From positions 62,001-126,000 of the forward strand of contig JBFWQE010000001.1 of NCBI GenBank assembly GCA_050249615.1: a DNA stretch of 64,000 nt, read 5' to 3'. This DNA comes from VFZN01 sp050249615 (lineage in GTDB: Bacteria > Acidobacteriota > Vicinamibacteria > Vicinamibacterales > UBA2999). Below are positions 9,638 through 18,752 of the stretch, one piece after another. A program made the translations under genes and the position numbers. The notes under the pieces are model-generated. The model was not told the origin of the DNA, made no database searches, and saw only the letters and a list, made by a program, of their open reading frames with translations. Within the stretch, counting starts at the first letter, position 1, and each line of letters starts with the position of its first letter.

Positions 9638-9643
9638 TATAAG
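9638..9643 (+). promoter_or_regulatory. Possible -10 element for the Yip1/export operon
   Basis: TATAAG matches five of six bases of the sigma-70 -10 box and lies 22 bp before ATG 9666, divergent from the promoter at 9584-9613. No convincing -35 lies 16-18 bp upstream, so the call is weak. Confidence 0.25.
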
Positions 9644-9665
9644 CAGGAACAGGACACTGGTCTCG

Positions 9666-10346
9666 ATGCGGCACATCGCGGGCGTGCTGTGGCGTCCCCG
9701 CTCCACCATGGCGGCCCTCGTGGCCACCCCGACATATCTGGCGGCGTGGTTGGTTCTTCTCGTCATTGGGCTGAGCCTGGCTGCAGCGCTGCTCCGTACG
9801 AACATCGGCCGACAGGCTCTCGTCGATGAGCGGGTTCGCGTCATCGAGGCCCTGGGTGGTCGCGTGGACGACGAGCGCTACGCGAGATTACAGAATTCGC
9901 CGCCGTATGGCGCTTATGTAACCAGCGGGGGCCGGCTTCTGCTGACCCCGCCGGTCACCCTGCTGGTCGCGGCCGGCCTGATGGCCCTGGCCCGAACCGA
10001 TGGGGCTCGCCTGCCCTGGGCAGCAGCCATGGCGGTCAGCGTACACGCCTCGGCCGCTCTGGTGGTTCAGCAGCTCGTCGCGACGCCCCTGCATTTCCTG
10101 AGGGAATCGATCACGAGCCCGACCAACCTGGCGGTCTTTCTCCCGATGCTGGAAGAGGGAACGGTGGCGGCGCGGGTGTTCGGGTCCATCGACCTCTTCG
10201 GGCTGTGGTGGATGTGGCTGCTGGCGCTTGGGGTTGCGGCGGCCACGGGTCGCCCGGCGCGCCGGTACCTCGGGCGGCTGCTGGGTGTCTATGTACTCGT
10301 GGCGGTGATGGTGGCGGCCGGCATGGCTGTCATAGGAGGGTCCTAG
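9666..10346 (+). CDS. Yip1-family multi-pass membrane protein
   Basis: 226 residues with about five hydrophobic helices (near 20-40, 85-105, 110-130, 165-190 and 200-225). The pattern fits the YIP1 domain often found beside MacA/MacB-type exporters. An AGGAACAGGA stretch upstream can serve as the ribosome site. The gene ends one base before the GTG of the membrane fusion protein, whose AGGAGGG ribosome site lies inside its 3' end, so the two are in one operon. The biochemical role is unknown. Confidence 0.7.
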   Translation: MRHIAGVLWRPRSTMAALVATPTYLAAWLVLLVIGLSLAAALLRTNIGRQALVDERVRVIEALGGRVDDERYARLQNSPPYGAYVTSGGRLLLTPPVTLLVAAGLMALARTDGARLPWAAAMAVSVHASAALVVQQLVATPLHFLRESITSPTNLAVFLPMLEEGTVAARVFGSIDLFGLWWMWLLALGVAAATGRPARRYLGRLLGVYVLVAVMVAAGMAVIGGS

Positions 10347-10347
10347 C

Positions 10348-11742
10348 GTGCTTCGCAGGAAATGGGTGTGGGCGGTCCTCGCGGTGGTCGTGGTGGGCGG
10401 TATCGTGGCGTTCATCTCGAGCCGGCGCCAGGACCGTGGCATCACCGTCACGGCCGAGACCATCCAGCGGCGCGATCTCGAGGCCATCGTGTCGGCGTCG
10501 GGCAAGATCGAGCCTCAGAAGACCGTCAACATCAGTGCGCAGTCGATGGGCCGGGTGACGCGGCTGGCCGTCAACGAGGGCGAGCGGGTCAGGGCCGGCC
10601 AGTTCCTGCTCCAGATCGACGCCGTCATCGCCGAGGCGGCGGTTCGGCGCGACGAGGCGGCCCTCGCCGGCGCGCGGACCGCGCTGGAGCAGTCGCGGGC
10701 CTCCCTCCAGAGCGCTCGCGCCAGCCTGGACCTCGCGCGCCAGGCCCTCAAGCGCCAGCAGGAGCTGAACCAGTCGGGGCTGACCACGCGCGAGGCGCTC
10801 GAACGTGCGCAGGCCGAGGTGGAGATGCGCGAGAGCGACCTCGCGGCGCGTGAGCAGGAGATCAAGAACCGCGAGACGCAGGCACGCCAGATGGAGGCGG
10901 GCCTGCAGAGCAGCCGGCACTCGCTGTCGCAGGTGCGCTTCGAGGCCCCGTTCGACGGCATCGTCACCCGGCGGAACATCGAAGAGGGCGAGAACGTGGT
11001 CGTGGGCACGATGAACAACGCCGGCACCGTGCTGCTGACCGTGGCCGATATGTCGGTCATCGAAGCCGAGATCGAGGTGGACGAAACCGACATTCCCTTC
11101 GTGCAGCTCGGCCAGCCCGCCAAGGTGACGATCGACGCGCTCCCGGACAAGACGTTCACCGGCAAGGTCACCGAGATTGGCAACAGCCCCATCCAGCAGA
11201 CGGGCACGGCCGGCTCCACGGCGAGGACCGCGACGAACTTCAAGGTCACGGTCACCATCGACGGGCAGATCCCGGACGTCCGGCCGGGGTTCACCTGCAC
11301 CGCCGAGATCACCACGGCGACGCGTGCCGGCGTGCTGTCGGTGCCCATCCAGGCGCTGACGGTCCGCGAGCTGCTGTACGACGAGAAGGGCAACATCATT
11401 CCTGAACTGCGCCCCCCGAAGCCGCGCTGGCAGTTCGGCCCGCAGGCCGCCACCCCGGTGTCCGCCGCCACGACCGAGCTCAAGCCCGGGCAGAAGCGCG
11501 AGGAGACCGAAGGGGTGTTCGTCATCCGAGACGGCAAGGCCACCTTCACCAGGGTCAGGCTGGGCATCGCGGGCGAGCGCTACCTCGAGGTGCTCTCCGG
11601 CCTCCAGGAGGGCGAGCGCGTGATCACCGGACCCTTCGAATCGGTGCGGGGCATGTACGAGGGCGACGCGGTGAACACGGGCGATGCGACCTCGGCCTCG
11701 GCTGGCGGCGGGTCGGGAGTGCGGGTGCGCGTGGGCGGCTAG
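10348..11742 (+). CDS. MacA-like periplasmic membrane fusion protein
   Basis: 464 residues. GTG 10348 is preceded by AGGAGGG at 10333-10339. An N-terminal membrane anchor (8-24) is followed by a first biotinyl-lipoyl half (about 45-85), a long Ala/Arg/Glu coiled coil (about 90-195), the second lipoyl half and a beta-barrel. This is the HlyD/MacA adaptor plan. It should link the downstream inner-membrane permeases to an outer-membrane channel, but no TolC-like gene is in the window. A Pro-rich insert near 350-390 is probably not conserved. Confidence 0.88.
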   Translation: MLRRKWVWAVLAVVVVGGIVAFISSRRQDRGITVTAETIQRRDLEAIVSASGKIEPQKTVNISAQSMGRVTRLAVNEGERVRAGQFLLQIDAVIAEAAVRRDEAALAGARTALEQSRASLQSARASLDLARQALKRQQELNQSGLTTREALERAQAEVEMRESDLAAREQEIKNRETQARQMEAGLQSSRHSLSQVRFEAPFDGIVTRRNIEEGENVVVGTMNNAGTVLLTVADMSVIEAEIEVDETDIPFVQLGQPAKVTIDALPDKTFTGKVTEIGNSPIQQTGTAGSTARTATNFKVTVTIDGQIPDVRPGFTCTAEITTATRAGVLSVPIQALTVRELLYDEKGNIIPELRPPKPRWQFGPQAATPVSAATTELKPGQKREETEGVFVIRDGKATFTRVRLGIAGERYLEVLSGLQEGERVITGPFESVRGMYEGDAVNTGDATSASAGGGSGVRVRVGG

Positions 11743-11752
11743 GGCCCCGACG

Positions 11753-12976
11753 ATGTCGCAGATCCTCGAGTCGGTGCGGCTGGCGCTCTCGTCCATCTGG
11801 GCGAACAAGCTCCGCTCGCTCCTCACCCTGCTGGGGAACATCGTGGCGGTATCGTCGATCATCACGGTGGTGGCACTCATCACCGGGGTGAACGGCGCGG
11901 TGACCGACGCCATCGTGTCCGACCTGGGCGCCGATTCATTCGTGATCCAGCGCACCGGCTTCACGCAGAACGAGGACGAGTTCGAGCGGCAGCGGAGCAA
12001 CCCCAACGTCACGCTGGACGATGCGGCCGCGGTCAGGCGCTTCAGCACGGCGGTGAGCTCGGTGATGGCGCAGGCGCAGCAGCGCACGAGCGTCGCCTAC
12101 CGGGACGAGGAGCTCGAGTCGATCCAGGTTCAGGGCGTCACGGAGGAGTACCTGGACTTCACCACCTTCGACGCCGAGCGAGGCCGCATGATCAGCCCGG
12201 TCGAAATCCGGCGCAAGCGGCAGGTGGCGCTGCTCGGGTGGCAGGTCGCGGACCGGCTGTTCGGTGGCGCGGATCCCATCGACAAGCAGGTGCGCATCGC
12301 CGGCGTCAACTTCCGCGTCGTCGGCGTCTCGGCCAAGAAGGGCGCGGCCTTCGGCAACTCGCTGGACGAGTTCGCGGTCATCCCGCTCGGCGCCTACCAG
12401 AAGCTGTTCGGTTCACGGGAGTCGCTGCAGCTGATGGTGCGACCGCGTGATGCGACGCTCGTGCAGCAGGCCAAGGACGAGGCACGGGTGGCCCTCCGGG
12501 TGGAACGGCGGCTCAAGCCGACGGAGCCGGACAATTTCGGGATGCTGGCCTCCGACTCGATCCTGGGCATCTTCCAGCAGGCGACCGCCGGTATTGCCGT
12601 CGTGCTCGTCGGCATCGTCGGGCTGTCGCTCCTCGTGGGTGGCATCGTCATCATGAACATCATGTTGATGGTGGTGAGCGAGCGCACGCGGGAGATCGGG
12701 CTCAGGAAGGCGCTCGGCGCCAAGCGGCGGGACATCATGTCGCAGGTGCTCACCGAGTCGGTGACGCTGTCGCTCACCGGGGGCGTGATTGGCGTCGGGC
12801 TCGGCGCGATCTTCGCGATGACGATCGGCACGCTGACTCCGGTGCCCGCGTCGGTGGAAACCTGGTCGGTCGTCCTCGGCGTCGTGATCACCGCCCTCGT
12901 GGGCCTCTTTTTCGGGTGGTATCCGGCGCGGCGCGCGGCCATGCTGGATCCCATCGAGGCGCTGAGGCGCGAGTAG
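11753..12976 (+). CDS. MacB-type ABC transporter permease, first copy
   Basis: 407 residues from ATG 11753, 10 bp after the fusion-protein stop. The plan is an N-terminal membrane helix, a MacB periplasmic core domain (about 45-245) and three C-terminal helices with the FtsX signature. The conserved cytoplasmic segment ERTREIGLRKALGAKRRDI lies near 318-336. No ATPase domain is fused. It is likely part of an efflux or lipoprotein-handling complex with the preceding fusion protein; the substrate is unknown. It ends 2 bp before the second permease. Confidence 0.9.
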   Translation: MSQILESVRLALSSIWANKLRSLLTLLGNIVAVSSIITVVALITGVNGAVTDAIVSDLGADSFVIQRTGFTQNEDEFERQRSNPNVTLDDAAAVRRFSTAVSSVMAQAQQRTSVAYRDEELESIQVQGVTEEYLDFTTFDAERGRMISPVEIRRKRQVALLGWQVADRLFGGADPIDKQVRIAGVNFRVVGVSAKKGAAFGNSLDEFAVIPLGAYQKLFGSRESLQLMVRPRDATLVQQAKDEARVALRVERRLKPTEPDNFGMLASDSILGIFQQATAGIAVVLVGIVGLSLLVGGIVIMNIMLMVVSERTREIGLRKALGAKRRDIMSQVLTESVTLSLTGGVIGVGLGAIFAMTIGTLTPVPASVETWSVVLGVVITALVGLFFGWYPARRAAMLDPIEALRRE

Positions 12977-12978
12977 CC

Positions 12979-14283
12979 GTGTTCTCCATCACCCGACAGA
13001 CCGGCCTGTTGCGCGAGACCGCCCGGATGGCGTTCGAGACGCTGCGGTCCAACAAGATGCGCTCGGCGCTCACGGTGCTGGGCGTGGTGATCGGCGTCAC
13101 GTCGATCGTGGGGATGACCTCCCTCATCCGGGGCTTCGACACCTCGCTGCGCGATTCCATCGCGGCGCTCGGCCCCAAGACCATCTTCGTGCAGCGCTTC
13201 GGCGCCGTCAGCTTCTCGTCGGGCGCCTCGTTCCTCGAGTTGATCCGGCGCCCGGGCCTCACCGTGGAGGACGGCGAGGCCATCCGCCGGCTGGCGCCGT
13301 CGGTGGCCATCGTGGACACCTGGCTCGGCGCGGGCCCACCCCAGCCGACGATGGAGCGGATGTTCTACGAGGGCGAGCGGACCCGTCCGGCTGCCGTCAT
13401 GGGCACCAGCGAGCGCTTCGTGGACGTGAACTTCGCCACGATGTTCGCCGGTCGGACGTTCACCGAGCAGGAGGTGCTGCGGCGCCGCCGGGTGGCAGTC
13501 ATCGGCTACGGGCCCTACCAGGCGCTGTTCGAGCCGCGCGGCATCGACCCCGTCGGCAAGCGCATCCGCATCGGCGCGCTCGACTACACGGTGATAGGCG
13601 TCGTGGACAAGCGCCCGGCAGCCGGCGGTTTCAGCCTGGGCCAGGACGATTTCGCGATCATCCCCTACACGGCCTTCCGCAAGCAGTTCGGGAGCGAGCG
13701 TGTGCGAACGGGGCCCTTCGGCGGCCAGGCCGTGATGATCGCGGTGGTGCCCCACGAGAACGCCACGCGCGAGGACGCCATGCGCGAGGTCGAGGCCATC
13801 ATGCGTATCCGCCACGGGCTGACGCTCGAGAAGCCGAACGACTTCGACCTGGTCACCCAGGACGCGGTGCTGAAGGTCTGGGAACAGATCTCCCAGGCGG
13901 TCCTGCTGTCGCTGGTCGTCATCTCGTCGATTGCGCTGATGGTGGGCGGCATCGGCGTGATGGCCATCATGACCATCTCGGTCACCGAGCGCACGCGCGA
14001 GATCGGCGTCCGCAAGGCCATCGGCGCCCGTCGCCTGGAGATCCTCACGCAGTTCCTGATCGAGGCTGTGGTCCTCACGAGCGTCGGCGGGATCCTGGGC
14101 GTCCTGCTGGGCAGCGGCATCGGCCTGCTGGTGAACCTGCTGTCGGGCTTCCCGGTCTCGCTCCCGTGGTGGTCGTTCGCGCTCGGGCTGGGGTTCTCGG
14201 CGTCCGTCGGCGTGTTCTTCGGGATGCTGCCCGCGTGGCGCGCCTCGCGCATGGATCCCATCGAGGCGCTGCGCTACGAATAG
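12979..14283 (+). CDS. MacB-type ABC transporter permease, second copy
   Basis: 434 residues from GTG 12979, 2 bp after the first permease. The domain order is the same as in the first: N-terminal helix, MacB periplasmic core, and an FtsX domain with ERTREIGVRKAIGARRLEI. The two copies are diverged and may form a heterodimer. Neither carries a nucleotide-binding domain, and no ATPase gene lies between 9666 and 14360, so a LolD/MacB-type ATPase must come from elsewhere. Confidence 0.9.
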   Translation: MFSITRQTGLLRETARMAFETLRSNKMRSALTVLGVVIGVTSIVGMTSLIRGFDTSLRDSIAALGPKTIFVQRFGAVSFSSGASFLELIRRPGLTVEDGEAIRRLAPSVAIVDTWLGAGPPQPTMERMFYEGERTRPAAVMGTSERFVDVNFATMFAGRTFTEQEVLRRRRVAVIGYGPYQALFEPRGIDPVGKRIRIGALDYTVIGVVDKRPAAGGFSLGQDDFAIIPYTAFRKQFGSERVRTGPFGGQAVMIAVVPHENATREDAMREVEAIMRIRHGLTLEKPNDFDLVTQDAVLKVWEQISQAVLLSLVVISSIALMVGGIGVMAIMTISVTERTREIGVRKAIGARRLEILTQFLIEAVVLTSVGGILGVLLGSGIGLLVNLLSGFPVSLPWWSFALGLGFSASVGVFFGMLPAWRASRMDPIEALRYE

Positions 14284-14359
14284 GCGGGCACCTGCCTGCA
14301 CCTGACATATGATTCCTCCAGTGACGGACGTCTGACGCGCCCGGGGAGGCTTCCCGCCT

Positions 14360-16453
14360 ATGAAGGTTTACGACGCTGCCAGCATCCGCAACGTGGCCGT
14401 GGTTGGCCACGGCGGATGCGGGAAGACGCAGCTGGTGTCTGCGCTGTTGTTCTCGGCCGGCATGGTCAACCGGCTCGGCCTGGTGGACGATGGCACGACG
14501 GTCACTGACTACGACGAAGAGGAAATCGCCCGCAAGCACACGCTCGGCGCCGGCCTCGCGCACGCCGAGTGGAACAAGACCAAGATCAACCTCATCGACA
14601 CGCCCGGATTCGGCAACTTCTTCGCCGACACGCGCGCGGCCCTGCACGTCGCCGATGCCGCGCTGGTGGTCGTGGACGCCGTGGCCGGCGTCGAGGTGCA
14701 GACCGAGAAGGCCTGGCACGCCGCCGACGAACTGGCGCTGCCCCGCCTCGTCTGCGTGAACCGCCTGGACCGCGACCGGGCATCGCTCGACCGCACGCTC
14801 GAGTCGCTGCGCCAGTCCCTCGGACGCGCCATCGTCCCCATCCAGCTGCCCATCGGCGAGGAGAAGCACTTCACGGGAGTGGTGGACCTCGTGGGCCTGA
14901 AGGCGTTCACGTTCCCCGCCGACGGTTCGAGCCGCGTCACGGAAGGCCCGGTGCCGGGCGCGATGGAGGCCGAGGTTGCCGCCGCGCGCGAGGCCCTGAT
15001 CGAAATGGTCGCGGAGGCCGACGAGGCGCTCATGGAGCACTTCTTCGAGGCCGGCACGCTCACCACCGAGGAACTGGCGTCGGGCCTCCGCAAGGCGACG
15101 GCCGCTGCCAAGATCGTCCCGCTGGTCTGCACATCCGGGCTCCAGAACGTGGGGGCGCAACCGCTGCTGGATGCCATCCTGGCCTGGGCGCCGTCGCCGG
15201 CGGAGCGCCCCTTCCGGGCGATCAGCGACGGACAGGCCGTGACCCGCGACCTCGACGAGAAGGCCCCCTACGCCGCGTTCGTCTGGAAGACGGTGGCCGA
15301 TCAGTTCGCCGGCCGCATCACGCTGTTCCGCGTCTACCAGGGCGTCCTGAAGGCGGACTCCACGGTCTCGAACCTCACGCGCGGCACGCAGGAACGCCTG
15401 GGCCACCTGGCCGTGCTGCAGGGCAAGACCCAGGTCACCGTCCCCGAGATCAAGGCGGGGGACCTGGGCGCGGTCGCCAAGCTGAAGGACACCCGCACCA
15501 ACGACACGCTGGCGGACAGGGCGGCGGGCATCGCCTTTCCCCCCATCACGTTTCCCGAGCCCGTCCTCTCCTACGCCATCGAGCCCAAGAGCCGCGGCGA
15601 CGAGGACAAGATCAGCACCTCGATGCACCGCCTCGAGGAAGAGGACGCCACCATCCGCTACGCACGCGACCCGCAGACCAACGAGCTGCTGCTGGCCGGA
15701 CAGGGCCAGCTGCACATCGAGGTGACGGTCGCGAAGCTGAAGCGCCGTTTCGGCGTGGAGGTGAACCTCAAGCCGCCGCGCATCCCCTACCGGGAGACGA
15801 TCACGGCGCGGGTCGAAGCCCACGGGCGCCACAAGAAGCAGACCGGCGGCCACGGCCAGTTCGGCGACTGCAAGATCCGCATGGAGCCGCTGCCGCGCGG
15901 CAGCGACTTCGAGTTCGTGGACGAGATCTTCGGCGGGTCCATCCCGCGGCAGTTCATCCCGGCCGTCGAGAAGGGCATCCAGGAGTCGCGCATGCGCGGC
16001 TACCTGGCCGGCTACCCCGTCGTGGACTTCCGCGTGGTGCTCACCGACGGGCAGTACCACGACGTGGATTCCAACGAGCTGTCCTTCAAGACCGCGGGCT
16101 GGCTGGCCTTCAAGGACGGGATGTCCAAGGCGCGGCCCACACTGCTCGAGCCCATCATGAACGTCGAGGTGTACGCGCCGAGCGACTACGCGGGTGACCT
16201 GATGGGCGATCTGAACGGCCGACGCGGCCGCATCTCGGGCATGGAGCCGCGGGGGCAGATGACCGTCATCAAGGCGCAGGTGCCAATGGCCGAGATGCTG
16301 ACCTACGAGCAGCACCTCACCTCGGTGACGGGCGGGCGCGGGTCCTACCACATGGAGTACTCGCACTACGACGAGGTGCCCGCGCACCAGCAGCAGAAGA
16401 TCATCGCGGCGGCCAGGGCAGAACGCGGACAGGCCGCCGAGCCGGAAGCGTGA
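14360..16453 (+). CDS. Elongation factor G-like GTPase (second EF-G, FusA2 type)
   Basis: 697 residues with all EF-G domains. The P-loop is GHGGCGKT near 16-23 instead of the AHIDAGKT of the canonical copy at 34656, and the G3 motif is DTPGFGNF. The C-terminal domains IV and V are present (TGGHGQFGD near 495, and the YEQHLTSVTGGRGSYHMEY end). Such paralogues are known as EF-G2 or EF-G-like proteins in Thermus and others; their role is not settled. A GGGGAGG ribosome site precedes ATG 14360. It stands alone between the export operon and a convergent gene. Confidence 0.88.
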   Translation: MKVYDAASIRNVAVVGHGGCGKTQLVSALLFSAGMVNRLGLVDDGTTVTDYDEEEIARKHTLGAGLAHAEWNKTKINLIDTPGFGNFFADTRAALHVADAALVVVDAVAGVEVQTEKAWHAADELALPRLVCVNRLDRDRASLDRTLESLRQSLGRAIVPIQLPIGEEKHFTGVVDLVGLKAFTFPADGSSRVTEGPVPGAMEAEVAAAREALIEMVAEADEALMEHFFEAGTLTTEELASGLRKATAAAKIVPLVCTSGLQNVGAQPLLDAILAWAPSPAERPFRAISDGQAVTRDLDEKAPYAAFVWKTVADQFAGRITLFRVYQGVLKADSTVSNLTRGTQERLGHLAVLQGKTQVTVPEIKAGDLGAVAKLKDTRTNDTLADRAAGIAFPPITFPEPVLSYAIEPKSRGDEDKISTSMHRLEEEDATIRYARDPQTNELLLAGQGQLHIEVTVAKLKRRFGVEVNLKPPRIPYRETITARVEAHGRHKKQTGGHGQFGDCKIRMEPLPRGSDFEFVDEIFGGSIPRQFIPAVEKGIQESRMRGYLAGYPVVDFRVVLTDGQYHDVDSNELSFKTAGWLAFKDGMSKARPTLLEPIMNVEVYAPSDYAGDLMGDLNGRRGRISGMEPRGQMTVIKAQVPMAEMLTYEQHLTSVTGGRGSYHMEYSHYDEVPAHQQQKIIAAARAERGQAAEPEA

Positions 16454-16663
16454 TTGGCCGTAGATAGCACCGGTGCCGCCGGTGCCGCGGATAACGCAGA
16501 TGATGCTGGGTACGGCTTCGGATTGACCCGACCCGAGTGGCACGGGGCGAGGTGGAACGCGGCTGGCCGCCGGCCCCGGCCGCCACCTGCGCCATCTGCG
16601 CCATCTGCGCCATCTGCGCCATCTGCGTTATCTGCGCTATCTGCGTTATCTGCGTTATCTGCG
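16454..16663. other. Intergenic gap between convergent genes
   Basis: These 210 bp hold no gene. They contain an inverted GGTGCC-type run, an ATAACGCAGATG segment at about 16491-16502 that is the reverse complement of part of the 9-bp array, and the array itself. The opposed copies could pair in a transcript and help end transcription, but no T-run follows. Confidence 0.6.
16582..16662. repeat. 9-bp tandem array, 9 units
   Basis: Nine consecutive 9-bp units: five of GCCAYCTGC type followed by four of GYTATCTGC type. A tenth partial unit (16663-16670) contains the TAA stop of the VWFA gene. The switch in unit type halfway suggests slippage-driven expansion from two parental units. Confidence 0.95.
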
Positions 16664-18508
16664 TTATTGCGACACCGTGAAGGCCACGACTTGCGCCCCG
16701 GAGGCGTCACCAGCCGAGACTTCGACGCGCACGGCGTAGGTGCTGGGCGCCAGGCTGGCCAGCGGCATGACCACCCGCGCCACCCCCTCGGTAGCCGTGC
16801 GGACGGTCAGCGGCGCCAGGGGCTGACCGTCCCTGTTGGTCAGCTGCGCGCGGACTTCCGGCGAGGCCGCGACCGCCTTGTAGGGAACGTCAATCACCAG
16901 GCGGTCGGTGCGCCGGAAGCGCCGAGACGCTGAAGGCGTCGGCGCCGGGTCGGTGTCGAACGCGCGGGTCTCGGCCAGGGTCCGTGTCCGGTACACCCGC
17001 GGCGTGCCCAGGGTCAGCGGCGCGCCGGCGTAGTCCGGCACGACCAGCGACTGGGTCCACCGGTCCACGACCGCGCCGCCGGCCGACCGTACCGTGAGCC
17101 GCAGCGCCGCGGACCCGGGCTCGAGATCGAACGAGGCGACGGTCGGCACGTCCCCGCTCTTCGGGGGCGCCGAGATGCGCTGCGCCTCTCCCAGCGACGT
17201 GCCCGTGCGGGTGACGGGCTCGATCTCGACGGTGGCCGGCGCCTCGTCATCCGACAGCCGGCCCGACGGCTCCCACGTGACCTGGAGCGACGTGCGGTCG
17301 GCGCCCGACGGCTCACTCCCCACCCAGAGGTCAATCTGCCGGCCGTCCACGGGCTCGACCAGCGCCCGCAGCGCGTCGTTGAGCGGTACGTCCGGCGGCG
17401 GGGGCGGCTCCGGATTGAGCTCGGCTTCAGTGGGGGCCCAGTAGCCGCGACGGGCCGTCACGCGGACGCCCGACCGCTTCACGCGCACGTTGATCCTGTG
17501 GAACTTCCCGTCGGCGAGCTGGCGGCTCGGCGAGTAGCCCACCAGGTAATACGCGCTCGCGTCGGCGAAGACCTGCTCGAGCCCTTCTTCCGGGTTGTTC
17601 GTGTTCACGATGGCGCGCCCGCCGGTCTCCGCCGACAGCCGCCGCAGCGCCTCGGCCCCGCCAAACGGCGCGGATCCGAGCGGTCGCGGGTCCAGCACGT
17701 GCACGGTGACGTTGCTCCGGTTGGCCGCCCGCAGCGCGGCTTCCAGCCGCGGGTAGACCGCGCTCCCCGGCATGCCCACCGGGGGGCCCTGGCTGACGAA
17801 CAGCACGGACTTCCGGCCCTCGCGAAGCCCGCCGAGGTGCGTGGCTACGGCCTCGAGCGCCGACAGTGTCACCGCCGCCCGCAGCTCGAAGACGTTGCGC
17901 TGCGACACCTGGGCCTCCTCCACCGCGCTCTTGACGGGGAACAGCAATCCTCGCCGGCCCTCGAAGGCCCGGACGCGCTCCAGCAGTTCGGCCTTGTTCC
18001 GCGTGAACCGGAGGCTGTCGAGCGTCGTCAGCGGATCCATGATCGCGACGAGATCGGTCGGCTGCAGCCGCTCCACGAAGCTCTCGAGCGCCCGCCTGAG
18101 CGGAATGGTGATGGTCGGGTGGCGGTCGATGTGGTAGTCGTCCAGCAGGACGGCGAAGAGTCGCACGTCTTCCCGGGCAGCCTCGACGCGGGCCTGGGAC
18201 GGCCCCCGGATCTCCAGCGACTCACCCGTGTCCTCGTGCCGCTGCCCGTCGATCCGGACGAACTGGACCGTCTCCACCGCCTGTGGCACGTCGTCCTCGG
18301 TCACGATGAAGTCGGAGGCCTGCAGGTCGGTGACGGGCTCGTCGTCGCGCCCGGTGACGGAGACGTCTACACGGACCAGATCCACCTTGGCCCGGAAGAT
18401 GGGCTGCTCGGGCTGCTCCGCTGGCCGGGCGGCCTGGCTGCCTGCCAGGACCCCGACAAACGAGACTGCCATGATCGCCGGCAGCAGGCGGCGAATCGCT
18501 CGAGACAT
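16664..18508 (-). CDS. Secreted VWFA-related protein, acidobacterial type
   Basis: 614 residues from ATG 18508. A signal peptide (RLLPAIMAVSFVGVLAGSQA) is followed by an N-terminal beta-rich part (FRAKVDLVRVDVSVTGRD) and a von Willebrand A-like domain at about 110-330 with LLDDYH near 118-123. This matches the VWFA-related family largely confined to Acidobacteria. The C-terminal half (about 350-614) is beta-rich and unassigned. The role is unknown; export and protein or ligand binding are inferred. The frame continues upstream to 18601 but without a signal peptide at its start. It lies 244 bp after rplQ. Confidence 0.85.
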   Translation of the reverse strand: MSRAIRRLLPAIMAVSFVGVLAGSQAARPAEQPEQPIFRAKVDLVRVDVSVTGRDDEPVTDLQASDFIVTEDDVPQAVETVQFVRIDGQRHEDTGESLEIRGPSQARVEAAREDVRLFAVLLDDYHIDRHPTITIPLRRALESFVERLQPTDLVAIMDPLTTLDSLRFTRNKAELLERVRAFEGRRGLLFPVKSAVEEAQVSQRNVFELRAAVTLSALEAVATHLGGLREGRKSVLFVSQGPPVGMPGSAVYPRLEAALRAANRSNVTVHVLDPRPLGSAPFGGAEALRRLSAETGGRAIVNTNNPEEGLEQVFADASAYYLVGYSPSRQLADGKFHRINVRVKRSGVRVTARRGYWAPTEAELNPEPPPPPDVPLNDALRALVEPVDGRQIDLWVGSEPSGADRTSLQVTWEPSGRLSDDEAPATVEIEPVTRTGTSLGEAQRISAPPKSGDVPTVASFDLEPGSAALRLTVRSAGGAVVDRWTQSLVVPDYAGAPLTLGTPRVYRTRTLAETRAFDTDPAPTPSASRRFRRTDRLVIDVPYKAVAASPEVRAQLTNRDGQPLAPLTVRTATEGVARVVMPLASLAPSTYAVRVEVSAGDASGAQVVAFTVSQ

Positions 18509-18679
18509 CTGACTCTTGAGACGCGCGGCGGCGGCTCCCGGCCGCGCCCGTGCGGGGAGGCGCCGCGCAGCGGCGGCCGCGTGCTCAGTATGGCATCCCA
18601 CGCGGGGTGCGTGGGTGATTTCGGGGGTGAAACGGAACAGGCAGGTGAACCGGCGGCCCGGGCGGGGGTGAGGCCCGGC

Positions 18680-18737
18680 CCCGAGGCTCCGAGGCTCTCA
18701 GAACCCCAGAGCCTCAGAACCTCAGTGAACCTCAGAA
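18680..18737. repeat. 8-bp degenerate tandem array after rplQ
   Basis: Six contiguous 8-bp units (CCGAGGCT twice, CTCAGAAC, CCCAGAGC, CTCAGAAC, CTCAGTGA) plus a further CTCAGAAC at 18730-18737. It fills part of the 244-bp gap between rplQ and the VWFA gene. No other gene was seen in that gap. Confidence 0.85.
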
Positions 18738-18752
18738 CGCGAGAGCCGAAGA

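Noticed and set aside
14284..14359. A promoter for EF-G2
   Set aside because: A TATGAT box is present near 14311 but no -35 at proper distance; the evidence is too weak to list.
16366..16710. A frame encoding an Asn-Ala-Asp and Asp-Gly-Ala repeat protein
   Set aside because: It is a translation of the 9-bp array and overlaps the EF-G2 and VWFA gene ends; no ribosome site is present.
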